Part shown: positions 52,019 to 63,609 of the stretch, one piece after another
Position numbering within the stretch: the stretch's first letter is position 1
How the letters are laid out: the number at the start of each line of letters is the position of its first letter
Origin: Sanguibacter keddieii DSM 10542
Lineage (GTDB): Bacteria; Actinomycetota; Actinomycetes; Actinomycetales; Cellulomonadaceae
Length of the DNA stretch: 64,000 nt
Assembly (NCBI RefSeq): GCF_000024925.1
Contig: NC_013521.1
Span: 1,612,001-1,676,000, forward strand
Direction of reading: 5' to 3'
Position numbers and translations under genes: made by a program
The notes under the pieces: model-generated
Told to the model about the DNA's origin: nothing
Database searches by the model: none
The model's input: the letters and a program-made list of their open reading frames with translations, nothing else

Positions 52019-55000
52019 ATGCACGACGACATCCCGCTCACCACCGGCCGGGCCGCCCGGGTGCTCAGCGAGCGCATCCGCCCCGCGATCCACAGCCGTC
52101 GGACCCCGGTCGAGGTCGCCTGGCACGAGCTGCCCGGCGAGCCGATCGCCCCCGCCGACGGTCGCGCCCTCGACTTCAGCCCTTTCGAGGTCGGTTCCGC
52201 GTGGGGCCCGGCCTGGGGGACCACCTGGTTCCACCTCACCGCGACCGTCCCCGCAGACTGGGCCGGCCAGCGCGTCGAGCTCCTCGTCGACCTCGGCTTC
52301 GACCAGAACATGACTGGCTTCCAGTGCGAGGGCCTCGTCTACACCGCCGACGGCGAGCCCGTGAAGTCGCTCAACCCGCGCAACCAGTGGGTGCCGGTCA
52401 CCGACCGTGCCGAGGGCGACGAGACGCTCGACCTGTACCTCGAGGCGGCGTCCAACCCGGTGCTGCTCGACTACCACCCCTTCCTCCCCACCCAGGAGGG
52501 CGACATCCGCACCTCCTCCCCGAAGCGGCTGTACACCTTCCGGCACGCCGACCTCGCGGTCTTCGAGCCCGAGGTGCACGAGCTCGCCCTCGACGTCGAG
52601 GTCCTCCTCGAGCTCCAGGCCGAGCTGCCCGAGAGCTCACCGCGCCGCATGCGCATCCTCCAGGCCCTCGACGACGCCCTCGACCTCCTCGACCTGCAGC
52701 GCATCCCCGAGACCGCCCCCGACGCACGGGCCGCGCTCGCCCCGGCCCTCGCCTCGCCCGCCGAGGCCAGCGCGCACGTCGTCTCCGCCGTCGGGCACGC
52801 CCACATCGACTCCGCGTGGTTGTGGCCGGTCCGCGAGACCATCCGCAAGGTCGCGCGCACCACCTCGACCATGACCGAGCTCATCGGTCAGACCGACGAC
52901 TTCCTCTACGGCATGTCGAGCGCCCAGCAGTACGCCTGGATCAAGGAGCACCGCCCCGAGGTCTACGCCAAGGTCAAGGCCGCCGTCGCCGACGGACGGT
53001 TCCTCCCGCTCGGAGGCATGTGGGTCGAGTCCGACACCGTGATGCCCACCGGCGAGGCCATCGCCCGCCAGTTCCTCTACGGCCAGCAGTTCTTCGAGCA
53101 GGAGTTCGGGGTGCGCTCTGCCGGTGTGTGGCTGCCCGACTCCTTCGGGTACTCGCCCGCACTGCCGCAGCTCATGCGGCGGGCCGGGTTCGACTGGTTC
53201 TTCACGCAGAAGATCTCCTGGAACCAGGTCAACAAGTTCCCGCACCACAGCTTCGACTGGGAGGGCATCGACGGCTCACGGGTCTTCACGCACTTCCCGT
53301 CGATGGACACCTACAACTCCCAGCTGTCCGGCATGGAGGTCGCCAAGGCCTCCCGACAGTTCCGCGAGTCACGCCTCGCCACCGGGTCGATCGCCCCGGT
53401 CGGCTGGGGCGACGGTGGTGGCGGCACCACCCGCGAGATGACCGGCAAGGCCGAGCGCCTCGCCGACCTCGAGGGCAGCGCCCGCGTCCGCTGGGAGCAC
53501 CCCGACGCCTTCTTCGAGCGCGCCAAGAGCGAGCTCCCCTCGCCACCGGTGTGGGTCGGCGAGCTCTACCTCGAGCTGCACCGCGCCACTCTCACCAGCC
53601 AGCACAAGACCAAGCAGGGCAACCGCCTCACCGAGCACCTGCTCGTCGAGGCCGAGCTCTGGAGCGCCACCGCCGCCGTGCGCACCGGCCTCGACTACCC
53701 GCACGACGACCTCGACGCCCTCTGGAAGCAGGTCCTCCTGCTCCAGTTCCACGACATCCTCCCCGGCACCTCCATCGCCTGGGTGCACCGCGAGGCCGTC
53801 GAGCAGTACGCCCGCGTCGCCGCCGAGGCGACCGCCATCATCGAGCGAGCGCAGACGGCGCTCGCGGGCGACGGCAGCGACCGCGTCGTGTTCAACGCGT
53901 CCCCGCTCGCCCGCGACGGCGTCCCCGGGCACGCGGCCGCGCTCGCGGTCCCGGCCGACGGGACGGTCACCCTTACCGACACCGACGGGACCCTCGTCCT
54001 CGAGAACGACCTGGTGCGCGTGACGGTCTCGTCGGAGGGCCTGGTCACCTCCGCCGTGGACCTCGCGACCGGGCGGGAGAGCGTGGCAGCGGGGAAGGAG
54101 GCCAACCTGCTGCAGCTCCACCAGGACTTCCCCAACATGTGGGATGCGTGGGACGTCGACCGCTACTACCGCAACCGGGTCGAGGACCTGCGCGGCCTCG
54201 ACTCCCTCGAGCACGAGGTCCGCGACGGCGCCGCGCACGTACGGGTCGAACGGTCGTTCTCGGCCTCCGGGGTCACCCAGGAGATCGTGCTGCGCCCCGG
54301 GTCGCGCACGCTCGAGATCTCGCAGCGCACTGACTGGCACGAGACAGAGAAGTTCCTCAAGCTCGCCTTCCCGCTGGCCGTCCAGGCCGAGCACACGGCG
54401 GCCGAGACGCAGTTCGGGTATGCCAAGCGCGTGACGCACACGAACACCAGCTGGGAGCAGGCGAAGTTCGAGACGTCCATGCACCGGTTCGTGCACGTGG
54501 GCGAGCCCGGCTTCGGTGCCGCCCTCGTCACGGACTCGACCTACGGGTACGACGTCACCCGTGACGCCGACCCCGCGACCGGCGTGACGACCACGCTGCG
54601 CCTGTCGCTCCTGCGCGCCCCGCGCTTCCCCGACCCGGAGACCGACCAGGGCGAGCACACGCACCGCTACGGGTTGGTCATCGGCGCCACCACCTCGGAC
54701 GCCACGGAGGCAGGGCTCGCCCTCAACCTCCCGGCGCGCGAGCGCACCGGCTCGCCGGTCGAGGCGCTGGTCACCGCGACCGCCGGCATCGTCGTCTCGG
54801 GCGTCAAGCTCGCCGCCGACCGCTCGGGCGACCTCGTGGTCCGCGTCTACGAGCCCGACGGTCGCCGCACCTCCGGCGTCCTCCGCGTCGCAGCCCCCGT
54901 GGCGCAGGTCCACGAGGCCTCGCTCATCGAGGACGTCGCCGACGAGGTCCCGGCGCCCGACGGCGAGATCACCCTCGAGCTCACGCCCTTCGAGGTGCGC

Positions 55001-55027
55001 ACCTACCGCGTGCGGCTGGCGGGATGA
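52019..55027 (+). CDS. GH38 alpha-mannosidase
   Basis: A 1002-residue retaining alpha-mannosidase of the cytosolic/lysosomal GH38 type. Active-site zinc ligands are in SAVGHAHIDSAWLWP (His and Asp) and nucleophile Asp in VWLPDSFGYSPALPQ; GWGDGGGGTTREM is the hallmark loop; HDILPGTSIAWVHREA is conserved. C-terminal beta-sandwich domains follow. No signal peptide. Trims alpha-1,3/1,6-mannose from imported glycans. ATG 52019; the gap after GH5 is 83 bases. Last gene of the operon, ended by a 21-bp hairpin. Confidence 0.92.
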   Translation: MHDDIPLTTGRAARVLSERIRPAIHSRRTPVEVAWHELPGEPIAPADGRALDFSPFEVGSAWGPAWGTTWFHLTATVPADWAGQRVELLVDLGFDQNMTGFQCEGLVYTADGEPVKSLNPRNQWVPVTDRAEGDETLDLYLEAASNPVLLDYHPFLPTQEGDIRTSSPKRLYTFRHADLAVFEPEVHELALDVEVLLELQAELPESSPRRMRILQALDDALDLLDLQRIPETAPDARAALAPALASPAEASAHVVSAVGHAHIDSAWLWPVRETIRKVARTTSTMTELIGQTDDFLYGMSSAQQYAWIKEHRPEVYAKVKAAVADGRFLPLGGMWVESDTVMPTGEAIARQFLYGQQFFEQEFGVRSAGVWLPDSFGYSPALPQLMRRAGFDWFFTQKISWNQVNKFPHHSFDWEGIDGSRVFTHFPSMDTYNSQLSGMEVAKASRQFRESRLATGSIAPVGWGDGGGGTTREMTGKAERLADLEGSARVRWEHPDAFFERAKSELPSPPVWVGELYLELHRATLTSQHKTKQGNRLTEHLLVEAELWSATAAVRTGLDYPHDDLDALWKQVLLLQFHDILPGTSIAWVHREAVEQYARVAAEATAIIERAQTALAGDGSDRVVFNASPLARDGVPGHAAALAVPADGTVTLTDTDGTLVLENDLVRVTVSSEGLVTSAVDLATGRESVAAGKEANLLQLHQDFPNMWDAWDVDRYYRNRVEDLRGLDSLEHEVRDGAAHVRVERSFSASGVTQEIVLRPGSRTLEISQRTDWHETEKFLKLAFPLAVQAEHTAAETQFGYAKRVTHTNTSWEQAKFETSMHRFVHVGEPGFGAALVTDSTYGYDVTRDADPATGVTTTLRLSLLRAPRFPDPETDQGEHTHRYGLVIGATTSDATEAGLALNLPARERTGSPVEALVTATAGIVVSGVKLAADRSGDLVVRVYEPDGRRTSGVLRVAAPVAQVHEASLIEDVADEVPAPDGEITLELTPFEVRTYRVRLAG

Positions 55028-55040
55028 CACGACCGCAGTG

Positions 55041-55086
55041 ACACGACGAAGCGCCGGCAGGAAGACCTGCCGGCGCTTCGTCGTGT
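55041..55086. terminator. strong bidirectional terminator
   Basis: ACACGACGAAGCGCCGGCAG plus one G (55041-55061) pairs perfectly with 55066-55086 around the loop AAGA: a 21-bp uninterrupted stem between convergent GH38 and MFS genes. Confidence 0.92.
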
Positions 55087-55106
55087 CGTACGGGTGACCG
55101 TTGAGC

Positions 55107-56645
55107 TCAGTGCGCGACCACGGGGCGAGCGTCCCCGTCGAGCGGGGCGCTCGCCGCGGCGCGTGCTGCGCGGTCCGTCCGGGTGCGGAACAGCGACACC
55201 GTGGCGATCCCGCCGAGGATGAAGATCACGGCCGAGGCGGTGTAGGCCGTCGAGTAGCTGTGCAGCGCGGCCTCGGCCATGACGGCCGGTGTCTGGGTCG
55301 ACTGGCTCGCGATGTACGTCGTCGCGGCGGTCGCGGCGAGCGTGTTGAGCAGCGCGGTGCCGATGGCCCCGCCGACCTGCTGCGAGGTGGACACCATGGC
55401 CGATGCCGCACCGGCCTGACGTCGGTCGATGCCGAGCGTCGCGACCTGGAACGACGGCGGCATGATCGAGCCCATGCCGATGCCGAGCAGGATCAGCCCG
55501 GGCAGCACGTGGATGTAGGTCGAGTCGACCTCGAGCAGCGTGAAGGAGAACATCGCGATCGCACCGAGCGCCATGCCGATCGGGACGATGATCCGCGGGC
55601 CGAGGCGGGGGAGCAGGATGTTGTTCTGGATCTGCGCCGTGATGATGATCGACACGACCATGGGCAGGAACGCGGTGCCGGTGCGCATCGGGCTGAACTC
55701 GAGCGTGGCCTGCAGGTAGTACGTGAGGAACAGGAACACGCCGAACATGCCGGAGCCGGCGACGAGGATCGCGACGAAGGCCGCCCCGCGGTCGCGGTCG
55801 AGGATGATGCCGAGCGGCAGCACGGGGTTGGCCGAGGTGCGCTGACGCAGCACGAAGGCGACGAGCAGCACGACGCTCAGCGCGAGGGAGACCCAGGTGA
55901 CGGGGGCGTCCCAGCCCTGCGGCTCGGCCTGCGAGAAGCCGAAGACGAGGGCGAAGAGGCCGACCGACCCGAGCAGCACGCCGGGGACGTCGAGCGGCTG
56001 GCGGCCGGAGTGCCCGCCGCGGGGGAGCAGCACGGTGCCCGCCACGAAGGCGATCACGGCGATGAGGACGTTGACGTAGAGGTTCCAGCGCCAGTCGAGG
56101 TTCTGCGTGAGGAACCCGCCGAGGAGCAGGCCGATGGCCCCGCCCATCCCGGCGATCGCGCCGAAGACGCCGAAGGCACGCCCGCGCTCCTTGGGGTCGG
56201 TGAAGGTGGTCGTGAGGACCGACAGCGCCGCGGGGGCGAGGACGGCGGCGAACACGCCCTGCAGCGCGCGAGCCCCGACGAGCATCGGGAAGTTCACCGC
56301 GGCGCCGCCGAGGGCGGAGGCGAAGGCGAACCCGACGAGCCCGATGAGGAACATGCGGCGGCGGCCGAGCATGTCGGACAGGCGCCCGCCGAGGAGCAGG
56401 AGGCTGCCGAAGGCGAGGGCGTAGGCGGTGACGACCCACTGGCGGTCGTTGTCGCTGAAGACGAGGTCGGCCTGGGCCGAGGGGAGGGCGATGTTCACGA
56501 TGGTCGCGTCGAGCACGACCATGAGCTGGGCGAGGGCGACGGTCGCGAGGACGAGCCAGCGGCGCGAGCCGTGGTGTGACGTCGTGGCCGCAGCGGCGCC
56601 GTCGGCGGGTGCCGCGGGCTTCTGCGAGGAGGTGGGTGCAGGCAT
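55107..56645 (-). CDS. MFS drug:H+ antiporter (DHA2, EmrB/QacA type)
   Basis: A 512-residue, 14-helix exporter: VLATVALAQLMVVLDATIVNIALPSAQADL in helix 1, GRLSDMLGRRRMFLIG loop, GGAIGLLLGGFLTQ motif C. Start MPAPTSSQKP at 56645. Divergent from the TetR gene at 56777, which is the probable repressor. Substrate likely hydrophobic or cationic toxic compound; unknown. Confidence 0.92.
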   Translation of the reverse strand: MPAPTSSQKPAAPADGAAAATTSHHGSRRWLVLATVALAQLMVVLDATIVNIALPSAQADLVFSDNDRQWVVTAYALAFGSLLLLGGRLSDMLGRRRMFLIGLVGFAFASALGGAAVNFPMLVGARALQGVFAAVLAPAALSVLTTTFTDPKERGRAFGVFGAIAGMGGAIGLLLGGFLTQNLDWRWNLYVNVLIAVIAFVAGTVLLPRGGHSGRQPLDVPGVLLGSVGLFALVFGFSQAEPQGWDAPVTWVSLALSVVLLVAFVLRQRTSANPVLPLGIILDRDRGAAFVAILVAGSGMFGVFLFLTYYLQATLEFSPMRTGTAFLPMVVSIIITAQIQNNILLPRLGPRIIVPIGMALGAIAMFSFTLLEVDSTYIHVLPGLILLGIGMGSIMPPSFQVATLGIDRRQAGAASAMVSTSQQVGGAIGTALLNTLAATAATTYIASQSTQTPAVMAEAALHSYSTAYTASAVIFILGGIATVSLFRTRTDRAARAAASAPLDGDARPVVAH

Positions 56646-56776
56646 GGGTGTCTCCGGGGACGTCGTGGTCGGAGACTCGACCGTAATGCAGAACCGACCA
56701 GTTCCGAAACCCCCCAGTCTCGATTTGTCTCGGGCGGGTCGCTCCTGCCACCATGGGCTCCGACACGAGGAGACCG

Positions 56777-57451
56777 ATGGACCCCCAGCCGGACCCGACC
56801 GCACCGTCGCGGCGCCCCCGCCGCCCAGGCCGACGGCGCGACGAGTCACGCGACGAGGCCATCCTCGACGCCGCCCGCGAGCTCCTCGTCGAGCGCGGCT
56901 ACGAGAACATGACCATGGACGCCGTCGCCGAGCGCGCCGGGGCCGGCAAGGCCACGCTCTACCGCCGCTGGTCCTCCAAGACGCAGCTCACCGTCGACGC
57001 CATCACCTGCCACCGGTACGCCGACCTCACCGCCGACGACATCCCCGACACCGGCTCGCTGCGCGGCGACCTGCTGAGCATCCGCCAGGTCAAGCACCTG
57101 CGGTCCGACACCGAAGACCTCATGACGGGCCTCACCGCGGCGATCCGGGACGACCCGGAGGTCGCGGCCGCCTTCCAGCGCCAGTTCGTCGAGGCCCGGA
57201 CCCGGCTCATGCGCGACCTGCTCGGCCGTGCCGAGCGCCGTGGTGAGATCCCTCCGGGGCGCGACCTCGACATGATCGCCACCGTCGCTCCCGCGATGAT
57301 CTCCTACCAGAAGGTCACCACCGGGAAGCCGCTCGACCCCGAGTACCTCGAGCGGCTCGTCGACTCCGTCCTCGTGCCGCTCGCGACCGCTGCTCCTGGT
57401 GCCGCCGACGACGTGCGTGCCACTGCCGACGCCGGGGTGGCGGGGCGCTAG
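56777..57451 (+). CDS. TetR-family repressor
   Basis: A 224-residue TetR regulator. ATG 56777 follows GAGGAGA with good spacing; an earlier ATG at 56753 has none. HTH: DEAILDAARELLVERGYENMTMDAVAERAGAGKATLYRRWSSK. The C-terminal domain is of the TetR_C_16/AcrR type. Divergent from the MFS exporter at 55107. The gap has a weak GAAC/GTTC dyad near 56687, too weak to call. Only 13 bases separate it from the TauE/SafE gene, so they may be cotranscribed. Confidence 0.9.
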   Translation: MDPQPDPTAPSRRPRRPGRRRDESRDEAILDAARELLVERGYENMTMDAVAERAGAGKATLYRRWSSKTQLTVDAITCHRYADLTADDIPDTGSLRGDLLSIRQVKHLRSDTEDLMTGLTAAIRDDPEVAAAFQRQFVEARTRLMRDLLGRAERRGEIPPGRDLDMIATVAPAMISYQKVTTGKPLDPEYLERLVDSVLVPLATAAPGAADDVRATADAGVAGR

Positions 57452-57464
57452 CCCTGACCTGTCC

Positions 57465-58301
57465 ATGACCCTCACCACCTGGCTGGTCCTCGGCCTCGTC
57501 GCGCTCTCCGTCGGCGTCTCCAAGTCCGCGCTCCCGGGCCTGTCGACGCTCGGCGTCGCCCTGGTCGCCACCGTGATCCCCGCCCGCGAGTCGACCGGGC
57601 TCCTGCTCCTCCTGCTGATCTGCGGCGATCTCGTGGCGGTGAGCAGCTACTGGCGCCAGGCGGACTGGCGCCTCCTGCTGCGACTCATGCTGCCCGTGCT
57701 GGTCGGTGTGCTCGTCGGCGTCGCCTTCCTCGCGCGCGTCGACGACCTCGTCATGCGTCGGACCATCGGGGCCGTGCTCCTGCTGCTGCTCGCCGTCCGC
57801 GCGGTCCGTGCGATCGTCGACCGTAGGGCCGCGCGCCGGGCCAGCCGGGATGCCGAGGCTGACCCGGAGCCAGACGTCGACCCTGCCGCGGTGCCGGTCG
57901 CCGCGCTCGCGGCAAGCGCACCGGCCGACGGCTCGGGACCGCTCCCCAGGCGCCACGGCGCCGGCGTCTTCTACGGGTCGCTCGCCGGCTTCACCACCAT
58001 GGTCGCCAACGCCGGCGGGCCGGTGATGAGTCTCTACCTGCTGTCGACGGGCGCCACGAAGCTGCGGTTCATGGGCACCGCGGCCTGCTTCTTCTTCGCG
58101 ACCAACCTCGTCAAGCTGCCCTTCTCGATCGGCCTGTCCATCGTCACGGTCGACACCCTCCGCACCGCCCTGGTGCTGGTGCCGCTCGTGCTGCTGGGCG
58201 CACTGCTCGGCCGCCGGCTGCTCCGCACCATCAAGCAGTCCGTGTTCGAACGCCTCGTCATCGTCATGACCGTCCTCGCCAGCCTGTTCCTGCTGCGCTG
58301 A
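57465..58301 (+). CDS. TauE/SafE sulfite exporter-family protein
   Basis: A 278-residue membrane protein with about eight helices: LVLGLVALSVGVSKSALPGLSTLGVALV repeat 1, and repeat 2 GAGVFYGSLAGFTTMVANAGGPVMSLYLL with the conserved NAGGP. A cytosolic loop of 45 residues rich in Ala/Asp/Pro separates the halves. Exports sulfite, sulfoacetate or other organosulfur anions in known members. Its stop lies in the first unit of a 16-bp tandem repeat. Confidence 0.87.
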   Translation: MTLTTWLVLGLVALSVGVSKSALPGLSTLGVALVATVIPARESTGLLLLLLICGDLVAVSSYWRQADWRLLLRLMLPVLVGVLVGVAFLARVDDLVMRRTIGAVLLLLLAVRAVRAIVDRRAARRASRDAEADPEPDVDPAAVPVAALAASAPADGSGPLPRRHGAGVFYGSLAGFTTMVANAGGPVMSLYLLSTGATKLRFMGTAACFFFATNLVKLPFSIGLSIVTVDTLRTALVLVPLVLLGALLGRRLLRTIKQSVFERLVIVMTVLASLFLLR

Positions 58302-58334
58302 CTTCTTGCTGCGCTCACTTCCTGCTGCGCTGAC
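58287..58334. repeat. three tandem 16-bp repeats at gene end
   Basis: TTCCTGCTGCGCTGAC, TTCTTGCTGCGCTCAC, TTCCTGCTGCGCTGAC in direct tandem. The first unit encodes the last residues FLLR and stop of the TauE/SafE gene; the other two are noncoding duplicates. Confidence 0.9.
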
Positions 58335-58341
58335 GTCAGAC

Positions 58342-58390
58342 GGCGGAGGCCGGGGCCTCGGGCGTGCTGCCCGTGGTCCCGGCCTCTGCC
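58342..58390. terminator. bidirectional terminator hairpin
   Basis: GGCGGAGGCCGGG (58342-58354) pairs with CCCGGCCTCTGCC (58378-58390), one mismatch, with an inner CGGGC/GCCCG stem. Between convergent TauE/SafE and GH53 genes. Confidence 0.75.
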
Positions 58391-58468
58391 GGTCGTGCAC
58401 CGCCGTCGCGTCAGGACGTCAACGGTCTCGCGCCGTGATCTCCCACGGCGCCTCCTCGACGGTGCGTG

Positions 58469-61372
<2,904 letters not shown>

Positions 61373-61550
61373 AGCGATCCCAGCGATTCGAGCGGAGAGA
61401 ACGACTTCTGATCACGTATTCGCGTCGACTGAGTCTAGAACTGTGACCGCGCACAGGATGAGCCGCGTGATCGCGCTGCCAGCAGGCCGAACTCGGCACG
61501 GTCTCCTAGAGTGGCGTGACGCCCGACCTCGACGAGCAGGAGCCGCCACG

Positions 61551-61832
61551 ATGACGTACGACGCCAAGTCCCCGGTCCCCGGCGACGGCAGGCCTGCGCG
61601 CCCTACCGGCATCGACGGCCTCGCCCAGCTCCGACCCGCGGTCGCCATCGGGCTCGCGGTGCTGGGGCTCGCCTTCCTCGCGTTCGGCATCCTCCAGGGC
61701 CAGCTCTGGGCCGGTGCCGTCGGCGTGGTCCTGCTCGTCGACAGCGCGCTGCTGCGCTACCTCTCGACCCGTGCGCGCCGTGCGCCGCGGGCCGACGGCA
61801 CGTGCCCCGGGAAGACGCCGGGCCTGCTCTGA
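61551..61832 (+). CDS. small two-helix membrane protein
   Basis: A 93-residue protein; ATG 61551 has AGGAG eight bases upstream. Residues about 25-70 hold two membrane helices (AVAIGLAVLGLAFLAFGILQ and WAGAVGVVLLVDSALLRYL), with a basic C-terminal tail RARRAPRADG. No family recognised; function unknown. It stands between the galactanase promoter and a TetR gene. Confidence 0.7.
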   Translation: MTYDAKSPVPGDGRPARPTGIDGLAQLRPAVAIGLAVLGLAFLAFGILQGQLWAGAVGVVLLVDSALLRYLSTRARRAPRADGTCPGKTPGLL

Positions 61833-61875
61833 CCTCGTGGGCCCCGGGAGGACATGACCTCTCGGGCTGGTGGCG

Positions 61876-62490
61876 CTAGCCGCGTACCGCGCTCGTGACC
61901 GTGGCGACGATGGCCTGCTCGGCCTCGTCCGGTCCGAGGCGCCCTCCGGCGACCTCGGCGCACGCGGTGTGCAGGGTCGAGTAGACGACGGCCGTCAGCC
62001 AGTCCGCGCTGAGGTCCGCCCGGAACGCGCCTGACGCCTGGCCGCGCTCGACGAGCTCGTGGACGCGGGTCAGCACGGCGTCGTGCGACGAGCGCACGTG
62101 CTCCTCGCCGAGGGCGGCGAGGGCGGCGTCGAGCGCCGCGCTGTTGGCCTCGACCTGCCGCCACGACTGGCCGACGAGCCGGGTGAGCGCGTCGATCGGG
62201 TCGCCGGACAGGTCGAGGGTCGCGAGCAGCGCGTCCGACTGCTCGACGGCCGTGGCGAGGGCTGCCTCGACGAGCTCGTCGCGTCCCGCGAAGTGCCCGT
62301 ACAGCGTGACCCGGCCGACGCCGGCAGCCGTGGCGATCGCCGACATGGAGGCGTTCGGGTCTCGTGCGAAGAGCTCGAGCGCGCTGGCGAGGATCGCCTC
62401 GCGGTTGCGGCGTGCGTCGGCTCGGCGTGCGTCGGGTGGTCGCGCGTCCGGCTCTCGGGTCGCGGTCGGGCGTGGGGCAGCGGGTGTCAC
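61876..62490 (-). CDS. TetR-family repressor
   Basis: A 204-residue TetR regulator with an Arg/Asp/Pro-rich N-terminal tail (RPTATREPDARPPDARRADARR), HTH REAILASALELFARDPNASMSAIATAAGVGRVTLYGHFAGRDELVEAAL. Divergent from the saccharopine-dehydrogenase-like gene at 62590, with a dyad in the 99-base gap. Ligand unknown. Confidence 0.9.
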   Translation of the reverse strand: MTPAAPRPTATREPDARPPDARRADARRNREAILASALELFARDPNASMSAIATAAGVGRVTLYGHFAGRDELVEAALATAVEQSDALLATLDLSGDPIDALTRLVGQSWRQVEANSAALDAALAALGEEHVRSSHDAVLTRVHELVERGQASGAFRADLSADWLTAVVYSTLHTACAEVAGGRLGPDEAEQAIVATVTSAVRG

Positions 62491-62523
62491 GGTCTCAGGC
62501 TAGCCGAGGTCTCGAGCATCTCA

Positions 62524-62535
62524 AACACTGGTGTT
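62524..62535. promoter_or_regulatory. TetR operator candidate
   Basis: AACAC-TG-GTGTT, perfect 12-bp dyad in the gap between the divergent TetR gene and the oxidoreductase; a partial half-site ACACCTGTT follows at about 62553. Confidence 0.55.
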
Positions 62536-62589
62536 CGGGTTGTGCTACGTTGCAACTCGTACACACCTGTTCGAGAAGAGGATCTGACG

Positions 62590-63531
62590 ATGTCGCACCA
62601 CCACAGCCCGCGCAGCACCACCCCGCTGCGGGTCCTCGCCCTCGGCGGATACGGCGCCGCAGGGTCCTTCGCCGTCGAGCAGCTGCGCTCACGCGGCCAC
62701 GCCGTCACCACCGCGGGGCGCGACCCGAGCCGCGCCGACCTCGTGCTCGACCTCGCCGACCTCACTGCGGTCAGCCGTGCCAGCGCCGACGTCGACGTGG
62801 TGCTCAACACCTCGGGGCGCGAGGACCCCCGTGTCGTCGCCGCAGCCACGTCGGCCGGGGCCGCGGTCGTCGACATCAGCGCGACCGCCACCTACCTCGC
62901 CGGCATCGAGACGCTCGACCTCGCCGCGCCCGTCGCGCTGAGCGTCGGCATCGCCCCCGGGATCACCAACCTCCTCGCGCACGCCGCGGCCGCCCAGACG
63001 GACCTGCCGCTCGACGTCGCGATCGTGCTCGGGGCAGGAGAGCACCACGGAGCGGCCGGGTCCGCCTGGGTGTACGGGATGCTGGGCCGGAGCTTCCAGG
63101 ACCCCTCGTCTGGGACCGCGGTCCGCAGCTACACCCGACCCGCCACCTTCGACCTCCCGTCCGGACGCCGACGCCTCTACCGCACCGACTTCTCCGACCA
63201 GACCACGCTGACCGCCGAGCTCGGCCGCCCCGTCCGCAGCTACTTCGGCCTGGACTCGAGGTTCGCGACCACCTCTCTCGCCGCGCTCACCTGGGTGCCG
63301 GGCGCACGCCACCTGCCCACGGGTATCCCCATGCCCGGAGGCGAGCGCTGGTACCTCCAGGTCCGTGACGCCGAGCGCGTGCACGGCACCGCCACCGGCG
63401 TCGGGCAGTCGCGCGCTACCGGCCTCGTGGCCGCGCTCGCCGTCGAGCACGTGCGGTCGGCCGACGCCGGGGTGCACCACCTCCCGGCTCTCATGACCGT
63501 CGACGACGTCGACCTCACGGTCTTCGGGTAG
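62590..63531 (+). CDS. saccharopine dehydrogenase-like NAD(P)-binding oxidoreductase
   Basis: A 313-residue Rossmann-fold protein: PLRVLALGGYGAAGSFAVEQLRSRGHAVTTAGRDPSRADLVLDLAD at the N-terminus, VDVVLNTSGREDPRVVAAATSAGAAVVDISATATYL, then the catalytic-domain stretch VALSVGIAPGITNLLAHAAAA. Related to saccharopine dehydrogenase-like and trans-acting enoyl reductase proteins. ATG 62590 with GAAGAGGATC upstream. Divergent TetR regulation suggests response to a small molecule. Reaction unknown. Confidence 0.82.
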   Translation: MSHHHSPRSTTPLRVLALGGYGAAGSFAVEQLRSRGHAVTTAGRDPSRADLVLDLADLTAVSRASADVDVVLNTSGREDPRVVAAATSAGAAVVDISATATYLAGIETLDLAAPVALSVGIAPGITNLLAHAAAAQTDLPLDVAIVLGAGEHHGAAGSAWVYGMLGRSFQDPSSGTAVRSYTRPATFDLPSGRRRLYRTDFSDQTTLTAELGRPVRSYFGLDSRFATTSLAALTWVPGARHLPTGIPMPGGERWYLQVRDAERVHGTATGVGQSRATGLVAALAVEHVRSADAGVHHLPALMTVDDVDLTVFG

Positions 63532-63609
63532 CCGAGCCGGGACGCGGTCGGGAGGGCGCGATCCGGCCGAGCCCTCCCGCGCCCCGCCCCGCCGTCGTAG
63601 GGTCGGGGC

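Noticed and set aside
56646-56776. TetR operator between the MFS exporter and the TetR gene
   Set aside because: Only 4-bp arms (GAAC/GTTC) could be found; not better than chance.
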